Assembly (NCBI GenBank): GCA_035451285.1
Contig: DAOTOJ010000001.1
Location: forward strand, 1 to 64,000
Length of the DNA: 64,000 nucleotides
Origin: DAOTOJ01 sp035451285
Lineage (GTDB): Bacteria; Patescibacteriota; Minisyncoccia; UBA6257; Brennerbacteraceae
Reading direction: 5' to 3'
Numbering within the stretch: the stretch's first letter is position 1; each line of letters begins with the position of its first letter. The position numbers and the translations under genes were made by a program. The notes under the pieces were generated by a model that was given only the letters and a program-made list of their open reading frames with translations, was not told the DNA's origin and did no database searches. This document shows, piece after piece, positions 7,748-15,740 of the stretch.

Positions 7748-8386
7748 ATGAAAGCTAATGTTTATAATGAAAATGGAGAAGTGATAAAAGAAATAGACCT
7801 TGATAGTCGAATTTTTGAAGTTGAAGCAAACGAAGATTTACTGCATCAAGCAGTTAGAACTATATTAGCGAATCGCAGAAAACCAATTGCTGATACTAAA
7901 GATAGAGGAGAGGTGCAAGGTGGAGGCAAAAAGCCTTGGAGGCAAAAGGGAACTGACAGAGCAAGGCATGGTTCAATCAGATCTCCATTATGGAAAGGAG
8001 GAGGAGTAACCTTTGGACCCGTTAAAGAAAAAAATTACTCCCTAAAAATTAATAAAAAAATGAAAGATAAAGCTTTAAAAATGGTTTTATCTTTAAAGGC
8101 CAAAGAAAATAAAATTTTTGTTTTAGAAAAAAATTTAAATTTTGAGAATAATAAAACAAAAGAAGCTAAGAAATTTTTTGATAATTTTTTTAAAAATCAA
8201 CCGAAACCAAAGTTACTGATTATCGATAGTTTTCAAAATGAAAAAGCCACGAAAGCCATAAATAATTTGCCAAAAACCAAATGGCTCAAAGTTGAAAATT
8301 TAAACATTTTAGATTTAATTGATTATGAATGCTTAATGATCAGCGAAAAAAGCATCGAGAAATTAACCAAGAATTTAAATAAGTAA
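7748..8386 (+). CDS. rplD: 50S ribosomal protein uL4
   Basis: uL4 lines the peptide exit tunnel. The 212-aa protein has the conserved tunnel-loop block with GEVQGGGKKPWRQKGTDRA and SPLWKGGGVTFGP. The C-terminal globular part is lysine-rich and more diverged. In model bacteria uL4 can repress its own operon; nothing in this leader shows that here. Spacing to rplW is 1 nt. Confidence 0.96.
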   Translation: MKANVYNENGEVIKEIDLDSRIFEVEANEDLLHQAVRTILANRRKPIADTKDRGEVQGGGKKPWRQKGTDRARHGSIRSPLWKGGGVTFGPVKEKNYSLKINKKMKDKALKMVLSLKAKENKIFVLEKNLNFENNKTKEAKKFFDNFFKNQPKPKLLIIDSFQNEKATKAINNLPKTKWLKVENLNILDLIDYECLMISEKSIEKLTKNLNK

Positions 8387-8387
8387 T

Positions 8388-8798
8388 ATGGCCTTGTTTT
8401 CTAGAAAAAAATCAGATAAAGATAAAGCAGTTGAAAAAGAAGCCAAAGAAACTTCCAATATTGAAGCTAAGCAAAAAACAAGTAAGAGCTCTAAAGAAAT
8501 TGCAAGTTCAAACGTTTCAGATCTTAAAAAGCAATTTATTCTTTTGCCGCATATTACTGAAAAAGCAAATGATTTAGTTCAGAACCAAGGATACGTTTTT
8601 GAGATTAAGGGCCGTGCAAATAAAACAATGGTTGCTCAAGAAATTGAAAAAAAATTTAAAGTTAAGGTTCGTAAAGTTAATATAATCGCTTCTCACTCTA
8701 AACCAATTTCTTACAAAAGAAAAAAACAAAGTTATAAAAAAAGTCCTAAAAAAGCAGTTGTTTATTTAAAAGAAGGATATAAAATAGATTTATCATAA
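8388..8798 (+). CDS. rplW: 50S ribosomal protein uL23 with N-terminal extension
   Basis: uL23 sits at the exit of the peptide tunnel and is the docking point for trigger factor and SRP. The core starts near residue 48 (KKQFILLPHITEKAND) and includes YVFEIKGRANKTMVAQEIEKKF. Before it lies an extension of about 45 residues rich in Lys, Glu and Ser with no hydrophobic core, probably disordered. At 136 aa the protein is clearly longer than the usual 95-100. The extension would project near the tunnel exit. Confidence 0.95.
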   Translation: MALFSRKKSDKDKAVEKEAKETSNIEAKQKTSKSSKEIASSNVSDLKKQFILLPHITEKANDLVQNQGYVFEIKGRANKTMVAQEIEKKFKVKVRKVNIIASHSKPISYKRKKQSYKKSPKKAVVYLKEGYKIDLS

Positions 8799-8808
8799 TT
8801 ATTAAAAT

Positions 8809-9645
8809 ATGACAATTAAAACATCAAAACCAGTTACTCCATCAAGACGTCACTATAAAACAGTGGATTATTCAGGATTGTCAAAAACAAAACCAGAAAA
8901 ATCTTTGCTTAAACCATTAAAAAAGAAAGCTGGTAGAAATTCATTTGGCAGAATAACTGTCAGACATCAAGGAGGGGGAAATAAACGAAGATACCGAGAG
9001 ATTGAATTTGGAGAAAAATTTATGAACCAACAGGGAAAAGTTGAGAGTTTGGAATATGATCCAAATAGAAATGCTTTTATTATGAAGGTTTTATTCAGTA
9101 GTGGCGAGCGAGCTTACTTTTTAGCTCCTGAAGGAATTCATTTGAATGATAAAATTGTAATAGCTCAAGAAACCCCAGTTGAAATTGGCAATAGAATGAT
9201 GCTTAAGAATATTCCAATAGGAACCCAAGTTTTTAATATTGAAGTCTTGCCAAATCAAGGAGGAAAATTGGTTAGATCAGCTGGCTTAGCGGCCACTGTT
9301 ATGGGAAATGAAGAAAAATATACTTTGATCAAAATGCCTTCAAAAGAAATTAGAAAGATTTTAAGTAATTGTTTTGCAACCATTGGTCAGGTTTCAAATT
9401 CTGAATATCGCTTAACCAATGTGGGTAAAGCTGGTAAAATAAGGCACAGGGGAATAAGACCAACTGTTAGAGGCTCAGTAATGAATCCTAGAGACCACCC
9501 ATATGGAGGAGGAGAAGGAAGAACTACTAGAGGAACTAGAAAACCAAAAGATAAATGGGGTAATGTTACTGGCGGAAGAAAAACTAGAAACAAGAAAAAA
9601 TGGTCAAAAAAATTAATTGTTAAAGATAGAAGGCAATCAAAATAA
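8809..9645 (+). CDS. rplB: 50S ribosomal protein uL2
   Basis: uL2 is needed for subunit joining and peptidyl transferase activity. The 278-aa length is normal. Seen are [21 protein letters not shown], the RNA-binding middle with AGLAATVMG, and the C-terminal [19 protein letters not shown], which contains the conserved His (DHPYGGGEG) close to the catalytic centre. It lies 10 nt after rplW and 4 nt before rpsS. Confidence 0.98.
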   Translation: MTIKTSKPVTPSRRHYKTVDYSGLSKTKPEKSLLKPLKKKAGRNSFGRITVRHQGGGNKRRYREIEFGEKFMNQQGKVESLEYDPNRNAFIMKVLFSSGERAYFLAPEGIHLNDKIVIAQETPVEIGNRMMLKNIPIGTQVFNIEVLPNQGGKLVRSAGLAATVMGNEEKYTLIKMPSKEIRKILSNCFATIGQVSNSEYRLTNVGKAGKIRHRGIRPTVRGSVMNPRDHPYGGGEGRTTRGTRKPKDKWGNVTGGRKTRNKKKWSKKLIVKDRRQSK

Positions 9646-9649
9646 AATT

Positions 9650-9955
9650 ATGAGTCGAAGTTTAAAAAAGGGGCCGTTTGTTGATAAAAAACTATTAGAA
9701 AAAATTAAAGATCTCGATCCTAATAAAGCCGAGGTAATTAAAACTTATTCTAGAAGCTCAACAATTGTTCCAGAAATGATTGGTTTTACTTTTGGAGTTT
9801 ATAATGGTAAGGAATTTATTAACGTTAAAATTATTGAAGATATGGTTGGCCATAAATTAGGAGAATTTTCATTGACCAGAAAGTTTATTAAGCATGGAGG
9901 AAAATTACAAAGAGCTGTCGAGGCAAAACAAAAAAGTAAGAATTCTAATAAATAA
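9650..9955 (+). CDS. rpsS: 30S ribosomal protein uS19
   Basis: uS19 forms part of the 30S head and contacts uS13. I start it at ATG 9650 ([18 protein letters not shown]), the family's normal N-terminus, not at an in-frame ATG at 9617 that would overlap rplB by 29 nt. The 101-aa product has [20 protein letters not shown] and [15 protein letters not shown]. The gene order rplB-rpsS-rplV is the classical one. Confidence 0.97.
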   Translation: MSRSLKKGPFVDKKLLEKIKDLDPNKAEVIKTYSRSSTIVPEMIGFTFGVYNGKEFINVKIIEDMVGHKLGEFSLTRKFIKHGGKLQRAVEAKQKSKNSNK

Positions 9956-9960
9956 AAATA

Positions 9961-10497
9961 ATGGAAGAAGTAAAAGCTCAGCTTAAATATTTAAGAATTT
10001 CACCTAAAAAAGTCAGGTTAGCCACTGGCATTCTTAAAGGTTTAAGTTTTAAAGAGGCTCAAGCTCAACTTAAAAATTTAAACAAAAAATCAAGCGAACC
10101 ATTATTAAAACTTTTGATGTCGGCAGCAGCTAATGCTGAACATAATTACGGATTAAAAAAAGAAGATTTATATATTTCTAAGATTTTAGTTGACCCGGGA
10201 CCAAGTTTAAAAAGATATAGACCAAGAGCTCGTGGCAGTGTTTTTCCAATTTTCAAAAGGACTTCTCATGTTACAATTTTTCTTTCTCCATTAAAATCTC
10301 AAACTTCTAAATCCGTTGAATCAAAATTACAAACGCCAAAAACAGTTAGAAAAGAAACCGAAACTATTCCAGAAGAAACTAAAAATAAAGTTGAACGATC
10401 CGCAGTCCAACAAAAACCAAAAGTTGAAAAGAAAGTTAAAAAACCAATAGCCACCAAAGGACAAAGACAAAGAATTTTTAGAAGAAAAGCAATTTAA
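9961..10497 (+). CDS. rplV: 50S ribosomal protein uL22 with C-terminal extension
   Basis: uL22 binds all 23S domains and its hairpin lines the exit tunnel. The core (residues 1 to about 110) is recognisable from LRISPKKVRLATGILKG, AAANAEHNYGLKKEDLYI and the hairpin KRYRPRARGSVFPIFKRTSH. The remaining 65 or so residues form a Lys/Thr/Glu/Gln-rich tail ending in GQRQRIFRRKAI, so the protein is 178 aa against the usual 110-115. With uL23 this makes two exit-region proteins with charged low-complexity extensions. Confidence 0.96.
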   Translation: MEEVKAQLKYLRISPKKVRLATGILKGLSFKEAQAQLKNLNKKSSEPLLKLLMSAAANAEHNYGLKKEDLYISKILVDPGPSLKRYRPRARGSVFPIFKRTSHVTIFLSPLKSQTSKSVESKLQTPKTVRKETETIPEETKNKVERSAVQQKPKVEKKVKKPIATKGQRQRIFRRKAI

Positions 10498-10506
10498 GAT
10501 AAAAAT

Positions 10507-11178
10507 ATGACACATAAAACAAATCCAATTTCATATCGGTTAGGAATTAATGAAGAATGGCGTAGTAGATATTTTGATGCCAAAAATTTAAAGTTTTTTC
10601 TGGAAGAAGACGAAATAATTAGAAACACAATTAATAAATTGTTTAAGCGTTCAAGTATTGAAAAAATTGATATCGAAAGAGTCAGGGGAAATAATATAAA
10701 GATATTTATTAGCACTGCTAGACCAGGAATTATTATCGGTAGAGGAGGTAAGGGAGTTGAGGATTTAAGAAAAGAACTTTTGAAAAAAATTATTAAATTT
10801 AGAAAACAGAAAAACTTAGAAACTAAAAATATAGATTTAGATTTAAGCATTGCTGAGGTTAAAAAACCCGATATTTCAGCGCAATTAGTTTCTGAAAATA
10901 TAGCTATAGCTTTAGAGAAAAGAGTTCCTTATCGAAAAGTAATAAAAAATTCTTTAGAAAAAATAACAACTTACAAAGAAGTAAAGGGAGCAAAAATTAT
11001 GGTTTCTGGAAGATTAAATGGTGTTGAAATTGCTAGACGCGAATGGGTCAGCAAAGGTAGAATTCCTTTAGTTACCATAAGGTCAGATATTGATTACGCT
11101 GAAAATAGAGCTTATTGCACCTATGGAGTAATAGGTATTAAAGTTTGGATTTATAAGGGAGAAAAACAATTAGAATAA
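10507..11178 (+). CDS. rpsC: 30S ribosomal protein uS3
   Basis: uS3 is at the mRNA entry channel. The 223-aa protein has the N-terminal THKTNPISYRLGI, a KH domain with the GxxG-type loop RPGIIIGRGGKGVEDL, and the C-terminal GRLNGVEIARREW and GVIGIKVWIYKGE blocks. Length is within the family range. It lies 9 nt after rplV and 4 nt before rplP, as in the standard S10 operon. Confidence 0.97.
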   Translation: MTHKTNPISYRLGINEEWRSRYFDAKNLKFFLEEDEIIRNTINKLFKRSSIEKIDIERVRGNNIKIFISTARPGIIIGRGGKGVEDLRKELLKKIIKFRKQKNLETKNIDLDLSIAEVKKPDISAQLVSENIAIALEKRVPYRKVIKNSLEKITTYKEVKGAKIMVSGRLNGVEIARREWVSKGRIPLVTIRSDIDYAENRAYCTYGVIGIKVWIYKGEKQLE

Positions 11179-11182
11179 AAAT

Positions 11183-11596
11183 ATGTTAGCGCCTAAAAAA
11201 GTAAAACATCGCAAATGGCATAAAGGAAGATCAAGAAATAGAGAAAAAGAAACTCGAGGAATTGAGCTTCATTTTGGTTCTTATGGTTTAAAGGCTTTGG
11301 AAAACAAATGGATAACCGCAGCCCAAATTGAATCTTGCAGAAAAGTTCTTGCCAAATATACCAAAAAGGGCGGAAGAGTTTGGATTAGAATTTTTACAGA
11401 TAAACCAGTTACCAAAAAACCACCTGAAGTAACTATGGGTGGTGGAAAAGGAGATGTTGATCATTATGCTTTTCCAGTAAGAGTTGGCAGAGTACTTTTT
11501 GAGATAGATGGTTTGAGCAAAGAACAAGCCGAGAAAGCCTTAAAGGGTGCGGCTTATAAATTGCCAATTAAAACTAAAATAATTTCTAGAGAATAA
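11183..11596 (+). CDS. rplP: 50S ribosomal protein uL16
   Basis: uL16 helps form the A-site tRNA pocket of the large subunit. The 137-aa protein has PKKVKHRKWHKGR, the central KKGGRVWIRIFTDKPVTKKP, the loop MGGGKGDVDHYAFPVRVGRV and the helix with EQAEKALKGAAYKLP. All positions look canonical. It is followed by rpmC after 1 nt. Confidence 0.97.
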   Translation: MLAPKKVKHRKWHKGRSRNREKETRGIELHFGSYGLKALENKWITAAQIESCRKVLAKYTKKGGRVWIRIFTDKPVTKKPPEVTMGGGKGDVDHYAFPVRVGRVLFEIDGLSKEQAEKALKGAAYKLPIKTKIISRE

Positions 11597-11597
11597 A

Positions 11598-11810
11598 ATG
11601 AAAAGAAAAGAATTAAACAGTTTTAAAAATCTAAGCGAAAAAGAATTGTTTTCAAAATTAACAGAGCTTCAAAGTAAGCTTGAGACCTTGAAATTTGATA
11701 AAAAATTAGCTAAATTACAAAACACTGCGCAAATTCAACAAATAAGAAGAGATATTGCGAGAGTTTTAACTATTTTAAAAGAAAAGAAATATGACTCAAA
11801 CAAAAATTAA
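11598..11810 (+). CDS. rpmC: 50S ribosomal protein uL29
   Basis: This 70-aa helical hairpin protein binds near the tunnel exit. The pattern ELNSFKNLSEKELFSKLTEL followed by LAKLQNTAQIQQIRRDIARV is the family signature. Its last 20 nt overlap the start of rpsQ in another frame, which suggests translational coupling. Confidence 0.95.
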   Translation: MKRKELNSFKNLSEKELFSKLTELQSKLETLKFDKKLAKLQNTAQIQQIRRDIARVLTILKEKKYDSNKN

Positions 11811-12072
11811 AAGAAATTTTACAGGTACGGTTGTTTCTAATAAAATGACCAAAACTTTAGTGGTGTTAGTTGAAAGATTCAGAAAACATCCTAAATATCA
11901 AAAAAGGGTAAAATATTCTAAAAGATTTAAAGCTCATTATGATAATGGAGATTATCAAATAGGAGATAAAGTAATAATTGAAGAAACTCGTCCCTATTCC
12001 AAGGAAGTTAAGTGGCGAGTGATTCAAAAAATAGACAATAAAAAATATGATTCAACCCCAAACAATGCTTAA
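11791..12072 (+). CDS. rpsQ: 30S ribosomal protein uS17
   Basis: uS17 is an OB-fold primary rRNA-binding protein. [20 protein letters not shown], the segment with [19 protein letters not shown], and [20 protein letters not shown] are all present in 93 aa. The ATG at 11791 lies inside rpmC; the only other plausible in-frame start would cut the conserved N-terminus. Its 3' end overlaps rplN by 26 nt. Confidence 0.96.
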   Translation: MTQTKIKRNFTGTVVSNKMTKTLVVLVERFRKHPKYQKRVKYSKRFKAHYDNGDYQIGDKVIIEETRPYSKEVKWRVIQKIDNKKYDSTPNNA

Positions 12073-12415
12073 TGTTGCTGATAATAGTGGAGCCAAATTA
12101 ATCCAGTGTTTTAGGGTTTTGGGAGGCTCAAATAAAAAATATGCTCAAATTGGAGATATTATTATGGCAACGGTAAAAGTTGCAGAACCGCGAAAATTGG
12201 TTAAAAAACACGATAAAGTTAAAGCAGTGATAGTCAGGCAAAGAAAACCATTTAGAAGAAAAGACGGTTCTTATATTAGATTTGATGATAACGCTGCAGT
12301 AATTTTAGAGAAAGATAAAGATCCAAAGGGTGGTAGAATTTTTGGACCAGTTGCTAGAGAAATTAAAGAAAAGGGATTTGACAAAATTGCTAATTTAGCA
12401 CCAGAAGTAATTTAA
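12047..12415 (+). CDS. rplN: 50S ribosomal protein uL14
   Basis: uL14 lies at the subunit interface. [20 protein letters not shown] is the canonical N-terminus, which fixes the start at 12047 within rps[21 protein letters not shown] and [26 protein letters not shown] complete the 122-aa protein, the normal length. It is the first gene of the spc-type block, but no promoter separates it from rpsQ. Confidence 0.97.
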   Translation: MIQPQTMLNVADNSGAKLIQCFRVLGGSNKKYAQIGDIIMATVKVAEPRKLVKKHDKVKAVIVRQRKPFRRKDGSYIRFDDNAAVILEKDKDPKGGRIFGPVAREIKEKGFDKIANLAPEVI

Positions 12416-12418
12416 ATT

Positions 12419-12745
12419 ATGAAAAGCCAAATTTTAAAAATTCATAAGGGAGATATTGTAAAAGTTATTTCGGGCAAAGAAAAAGGTAAACAAGCCAAAG
12501 TTATTAAAGTTTTACCAAAAGAAAATAAAGTGGTTTTAGAAAATCTATTTATTGTTAAAAAATATGTTAGGTCGAAAACTCAAGGATCTCAAGACAAAAG
12601 AGAATTAGTTAATATTCCAAGCGCAATTGATTTATCAAAAGTTATGATAGTTTGCAAATCCTGCTCCAAACCAACTAGAATTGGTTATAAGATAGAAGGT
12701 GATAAAAAATACAGAATTTGCAAAAAATGCGGCAACAGAATTTAA
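12419..12745 (+). CDS. rplX: 50S ribosomal protein uL24, zinc-ribbon-like C-terminus
   Basis: uL24 initiates large-subunit assembly. The KOW motif is clear (IHKGDIVKVISGKEKGKQAKV), followed by ENLFIVKKYVR. The C-terminal part contains CKSCSKPTRIGYKIEGDKKY and then CKKCGNRI, two CxxC pairs that should bind zinc, as in many bacterial uL24 proteins. Length is 108 aa. Confidence 0.96.
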   Translation: MKSQILKIHKGDIVKVISGKEKGKQAKVIKVLPKENKVVLENLFIVKKYVRSKTQGSQDKRELVNIPSAIDLSKVMIVCKSCSKPTRIGYKIEGDKKYRICKKCGNRI

Positions 12746-12749
12746 TTTT

Positions 12750-13310
12750 ATGGCAAAAGAAACCCAAAAAATAAAAGACGAAAAAATAATTGAATTGAAA
12801 AATCAGCTTAAAGTAGCTAATATTTATCAAGTTCCCAAATTAGAGAAAATTGTAATTAATAGCGGAGTTGGAAGATATGTCTCAACAGACGAGAGAAAAG
12901 ATGGAAAACCATTAGCAATTATTGAAATTTCTAAAATACTGTCCTTGATTTCTGGACAAAAACCTAAAATTACTCGCGCTCAAAAATCAATTGCTAGTTT
13001 TAAAATAAGAGAAAATGACGAAATTGGAGCAACTGTAACCTTAAGAGGAAAAAGAATGCAAGATTTTCTTTTTAAATTAATTAATGTTACTTTGCCAAGA
13101 ACTAGAGATTTTAGAGGAATCTCAGAAAAAAAAGTTGACGTTAACGGAATTTTAACAATTGGCATAAAAGAACATTTGGCCTTTCCGGAATTAATAGATG
13201 AAGATTTTAAAAGAATTTACGGGTTAGAGATAACTTTGGTGCCAAATACCAGAAATCGCGAAAAAGCTCTTGCTTTATACAAATCACTAAATATTCCATT
13301 TGCAAAATAA
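12750..13310 (+). CDS. rplE: 50S ribosomal protein uL5
   Basis: uL5 is part of the central protuberance with 5S rRNA. I start at ATG 12750 ([12 protein letters not shown]), since the upstream in-frame ATG at 12699 would overlap rplX by 47 nt and adds residues unlike the family. The 186-aa protein contains [51 protein letters not shown] and the [11 protein letters not shown] block. Confidence 0.95.
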   Translation: MAKETQKIKDEKIIELKNQLKVANIYQVPKLEKIVINSGVGRYVSTDERKDGKPLAIIEISKILSLISGQKPKITRAQKSIASFKIRENDEIGATVTLRGKRMQDFLFKLINVTLPRTRDFRGISEKKVDVNGILTIGIKEHLAFPELIDEDFKRIYGLEITLVPNTRNREKALALYKSLNIPFAK

Positions 13311-13317
13311 TAAAAAT

Positions 13318-13503
13318 ATGCCTAAAAAATCAACAATTGTTAGAGCAACCAAGAAACCAAAATATTCAACTAGAATAGTTAGACGTTGTTTTAGGTGTGG
13401 CAGAAAAAGAGGATATTTGAGAGATTATGGTCTATGTCGAATTTGTTTTAGAGAAATGGCTTCCAAAGGTTTAATTCCAGGAATTAAAAAATCAAGTTGG
13501 TAA
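13318..13503 (+). CDS. rpsN: 30S ribosomal protein uS14, zinc-binding type
   Basis: This is the short, zinc-containing form. CFRCG and CRICF give the four cysteine ligands, and the C-terminus [12 protein letters not shown] is the family's. The start at 13318 ([15 protein letters not shown]) gives 61 aa, the normal size; the in-frame ATG at 13300 would lie within rplE and adds MQNNKN only. uS14 helps assemble the 30S head near uS3 and uS10. Confidence 0.95.
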   Translation: MPKKSTIVRATKKPKYSTRIVRRCFRCGRKRGYLRDYGLCRICFREMASKGLIPGIKKSSW

Positions 13504-13513
13504 AAAAATAATT

Positions 13514-13897
13514 ATGGATCCGATATCAAATATGTTAGTTGCTATAAAGAATGCTCAGGCAGTTAATCGAGAAACTGTTAAACTTCCTTATTCTAATTTG
13601 AAATTTGAAATTGCTAAAATTTTAGAAAGATTGGGTTTTGTTGAAAAAGTAGAAAAAGGTGGGAAAAATCCCTTTCGTTACTTAGAAATTTATCTAAAAT
13701 ATGATGAAAATGGAATAGGAGCTATTTCTTTTTTAAAAAGAGTTTCAAAACCTGGCCAAAGAATTTATATAAATTACGATAGAATTAGAATTAAACCTAA
13801 GACGTATCAGATTGTTTCAACTTCCAAGGGTTTGATGATTGATCGAGAAGCTAAAAAAAATAAAGTAGGGGGAGAGGTTTTATTTGAAATAAGATAA
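13514..13897 (+). CDS. rpsH: 30S ribosomal protein uS8
   Basis: uS8 is a primary binder of the central domain of 16S rRNA. MDPISNMLVAIKNAQ, LPYSNLKFEIAKIL, the SKPGQRIYIN segment and VSTSKGLMIDREAKKNKVGG are recognisable in 127 aa. In enteric bacteria uS8 represses the spc operon; no mimic of its rRNA site can be pointed to here. It lies 10 nt after rpsN and 2 nt before rplF. Confidence 0.96.
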   Translation: MDPISNMLVAIKNAQAVNRETVKLPYSNLKFEIAKILERLGFVEKVEKGGKNPFRYLEIYLKYDENGIGAISFLKRVSKPGQRIYINYDRIRIKPKTYQIVSTSKGLMIDREAKKNKVGGEVLFEIR

Positions 13898-13899
13898 TT

Positions 13900-14454
13900 A
13901 TGTCAAAGATAGGACAAAAACAAATTATTATTCCAGAAGGTACGACAGTAACTATAAAAAATAATTTAGTTGAAGTTTCTGGACCAAAGGGGAAAATTTC
14001 AAAAGATTTAAATCTTGATGGCTTTGAGATTGAAATTAAAAACAATATTTTGAAAGTTATTCCCAAAAGCGAAAAATTGAACAAAGATTTGCGTTCTAAA
14101 TGGGGGACATATCGAGCGATTATTAATAATTTAGTTTCAGGAGTTAACGAAGAATTCAGCAAAATTTTAGAATTTTCAGGAATAGGCTATAGGGCTGATG
14201 TTGAAAACAATCAACTTAACTTGCATTTTGGTTTTTCTCACCCTGTTATTATTGAAATTCCCGATGATTTAAAAGTTGAAACTACTAAAAGTCAAATTAT
14301 TATAAAGGGCATTAATAAAGAAAAAGTTGGGCAATTTGCCAGTGATATTAGAAAAATAAGAAAAGTAGAGCCCTACAAAGGAAGGGGTGTAAAATATGCT
14401 GACGAAACTGTTAGAAGGAAGGTTGGTAAGAAATTAGGTGGAATTAATTCTTAA
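13900..14454 (+). CDS. rplF: 50S ribosomal protein uL6
   Basis: uL6 lies at the factor-binding region near the sarcin-ricin loop. The two repeated domains are visible, with MSKIGQKQIIIPEGTTV at the start and the C-terminal signature with VEPYKGRGVKYADETVRRK. Length of 184 aa is typical. Spacing to both neighbours is 2 nt. Confidence 0.97.
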   Translation: MSKIGQKQIIIPEGTTVTIKNNLVEVSGPKGKISKDLNLDGFEIEIKNNILKVIPKSEKLNKDLRSKWGTYRAIINNLVSGVNEEFSKILEFSGIGYRADVENNQLNLHFGFSHPVIIEIPDDLKVETTKSQIIIKGINKEKVGQFASDIRKIRKVEPYKGRGVKYADETVRRKVGKKLGGINS

Positions 14455-14456
14455 TT

Positions 14457-14828
14457 ATGGCTCAAGATATAAAAAAATTAAAAAGAGAAAAAAGAATTAA
14501 GGTTCATAAAAGAATCAGGGCAAAAATTTCAGGGACTTCTCAAATTCCTCGTTTGGCAGTTTTTAAATCTAATAAAAACTTAACCGTTCAATTAATTGAT
14601 GATGAAAGTGGAAAAACTATTTTGTCTTTAACGACTTTTAACAAAGATGTTAAAGACAAAATAAATGGCAAAAAATCAGACAAGGCCTATGAATTAGGAG
14701 TTTTAATTGCTGAACAAGCCAAGGAAAAAGGAATAGAAAAAATAGTTTTTGATAGAGGCGGTTTTATTTTTCATGGAAGAATTGAAAAATTAGCCCAAGG
14801 ATTAAGAGAGGGTGGCTTAAAATTTTAA
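14457..14828 (+). CDS. rplR: 50S ribosomal protein uL18
   Basis: uL18 binds 5S rRNA. RAKISGTSQIPRLAVFKSNK, the GVLIAEQAKEKGIEKIVFDR block and the C-terminus FHGRIEKLAQGLREGGLKF are canonical. The 123-aa length is normal. It precedes rpsE by 4 nt. Confidence 0.96.
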   Translation: MAQDIKKLKREKRIKVHKRIRAKISGTSQIPRLAVFKSNKNLTVQLIDDESGKTILSLTTFNKDVKDKINGKKSDKAYELGVLIAEQAKEKGIEKIVFDRGGFIFHGRIEKLAQGLREGGLKF

Positions 14829-14832
14829 ATCT

Positions 14833-15291
14833 ATGACAAAATTTTCAAATAATAAAAATAAAGAAGACTTGCAATTTCAGATAATTTCTATTGATAGAGT
14901 TACCAGAGTAGTTGCCGGTGGCAAGAGATTAAGTTTTAGAGTAGTGACAGTTGCTGGAGATAAAGCTGGCAAAGTGGGCATTGGAATTGGTAAAGGTAAA
15001 GATGTTTCTGAAGCTATGGATAAAGCAGCTTATCAAGCAAGAAAGAATTTGGTTGAAATCCCCTTAGTTAATGGCACTATTCCTCACGAAGTAAAAGAAA
15101 AATATTCTAGTGCCGAAGTTTTGTTAAAACCAGCGAAACAAGGAAGAGGTATTATTGCTGGAGGAGCTGCTCGAGTAGTTTTAACTATGGCTGGAGTAAA
15201 AGATGTTACTTGTAAAATTTTAAGCAGAACAACCAATAAATTAACTACTGCTAGCGCCACCTTAAAAGCTTTGCAAAAATTAAAAGTTTAA
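14833..15291 (+). CDS. rpsE: 30S ribosomal protein uS5
   Basis: uS5 acts in translational accuracy and mRNA unwinding. The dsRNA-binding-like N-terminal domain includes VVAGGKRLSFRVVTVAGD and GIGIGKGKDVSEAMDKA, and the C-terminal domain LLKPAKQGRGIIAGGAARVV and KILSRTTNKLTTASATLKAL. Length is 152 aa. In most bacteria rpmD (uL30) comes next; here only 4 nt separate rpsE from rplO, so uL30 is missing from its usual place, a recognised trait of the Candidate Phyla Radiation. Confidence 0.97.
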   Translation: MTKFSNNKNKEDLQFQIISIDRVTRVVAGGKRLSFRVVTVAGDKAGKVGIGIGKGKDVSEAMDKAAYQARKNLVEIPLVNGTIPHEVKEKYSSAEVLLKPAKQGRGIIAGGAARVVLTMAGVKDVTCKILSRTTNKLTTASATLKALQKLKV

Positions 15292-15295
15292 AGTT

Positions 15296-15736
15296 ATGGC
15301 ATTATCACTTTCAAATTTAGAACCAGTTCATAAACTTAAAAATAAAAAAAGAGTTGGTAGAGGGGGAAAAAGGGGAACTTATTCTGGGCGTGGACAAAAA
15401 GGTCAAAAAGCAAGAGCTGGTCACAAAATAAAAGAACAAGAAAGAGAAAACTTATTAAAAATTCCCCAAAGACTTGGAATAAAATTTCAAGCCAGACCAA
15501 AACCATTAGTTAAAATAATAACCTTAACTGATTTAGATAAAAATTTTTCCAAAGGCGAAGTTGTTAATAATAAAACCTTAGTTAAAAGGGGATTAATCAA
15601 AAAAACAAACGGCAAAATGCCCAAAGTTAAAATTTTAGCTAATGGTTCAATAACTAAACCATTAATTATTTCTCAAATAGAAATTTCGAAATCAGCTAAA
15701 GAATTAATAGAAAAAGCTAAAGGGAAAGTAGAATAA
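15296..15736 (+). CDS. rplO: 50S ribosomal protein uL15
   Basis: uL15 is a late-assembly protein with a long extended N-terminal arm. The Gly/Arg/Lys-rich arm KKRVGRGGKRGTYSGRGQKG and the globular C-terminal domain with VKILANGSITKPLIISQIEI are present; length is 146 aa. It directly precedes secY by 4 nt, the usual order apart from the absent uL30. Confidence 0.96.
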   Translation: MALSLSNLEPVHKLKNKKRVGRGGKRGTYSGRGQKGQKARAGHKIKEQERENLLKIPQRLGIKFQARPKPLVKIITLTDLDKNFSKGEVVNNKTLVKRGLIKKTNGKMPKVKILANGSITKPLIISQIEISKSAKELIEKAKGKVE

Positions 15737-15740
15737 TATT

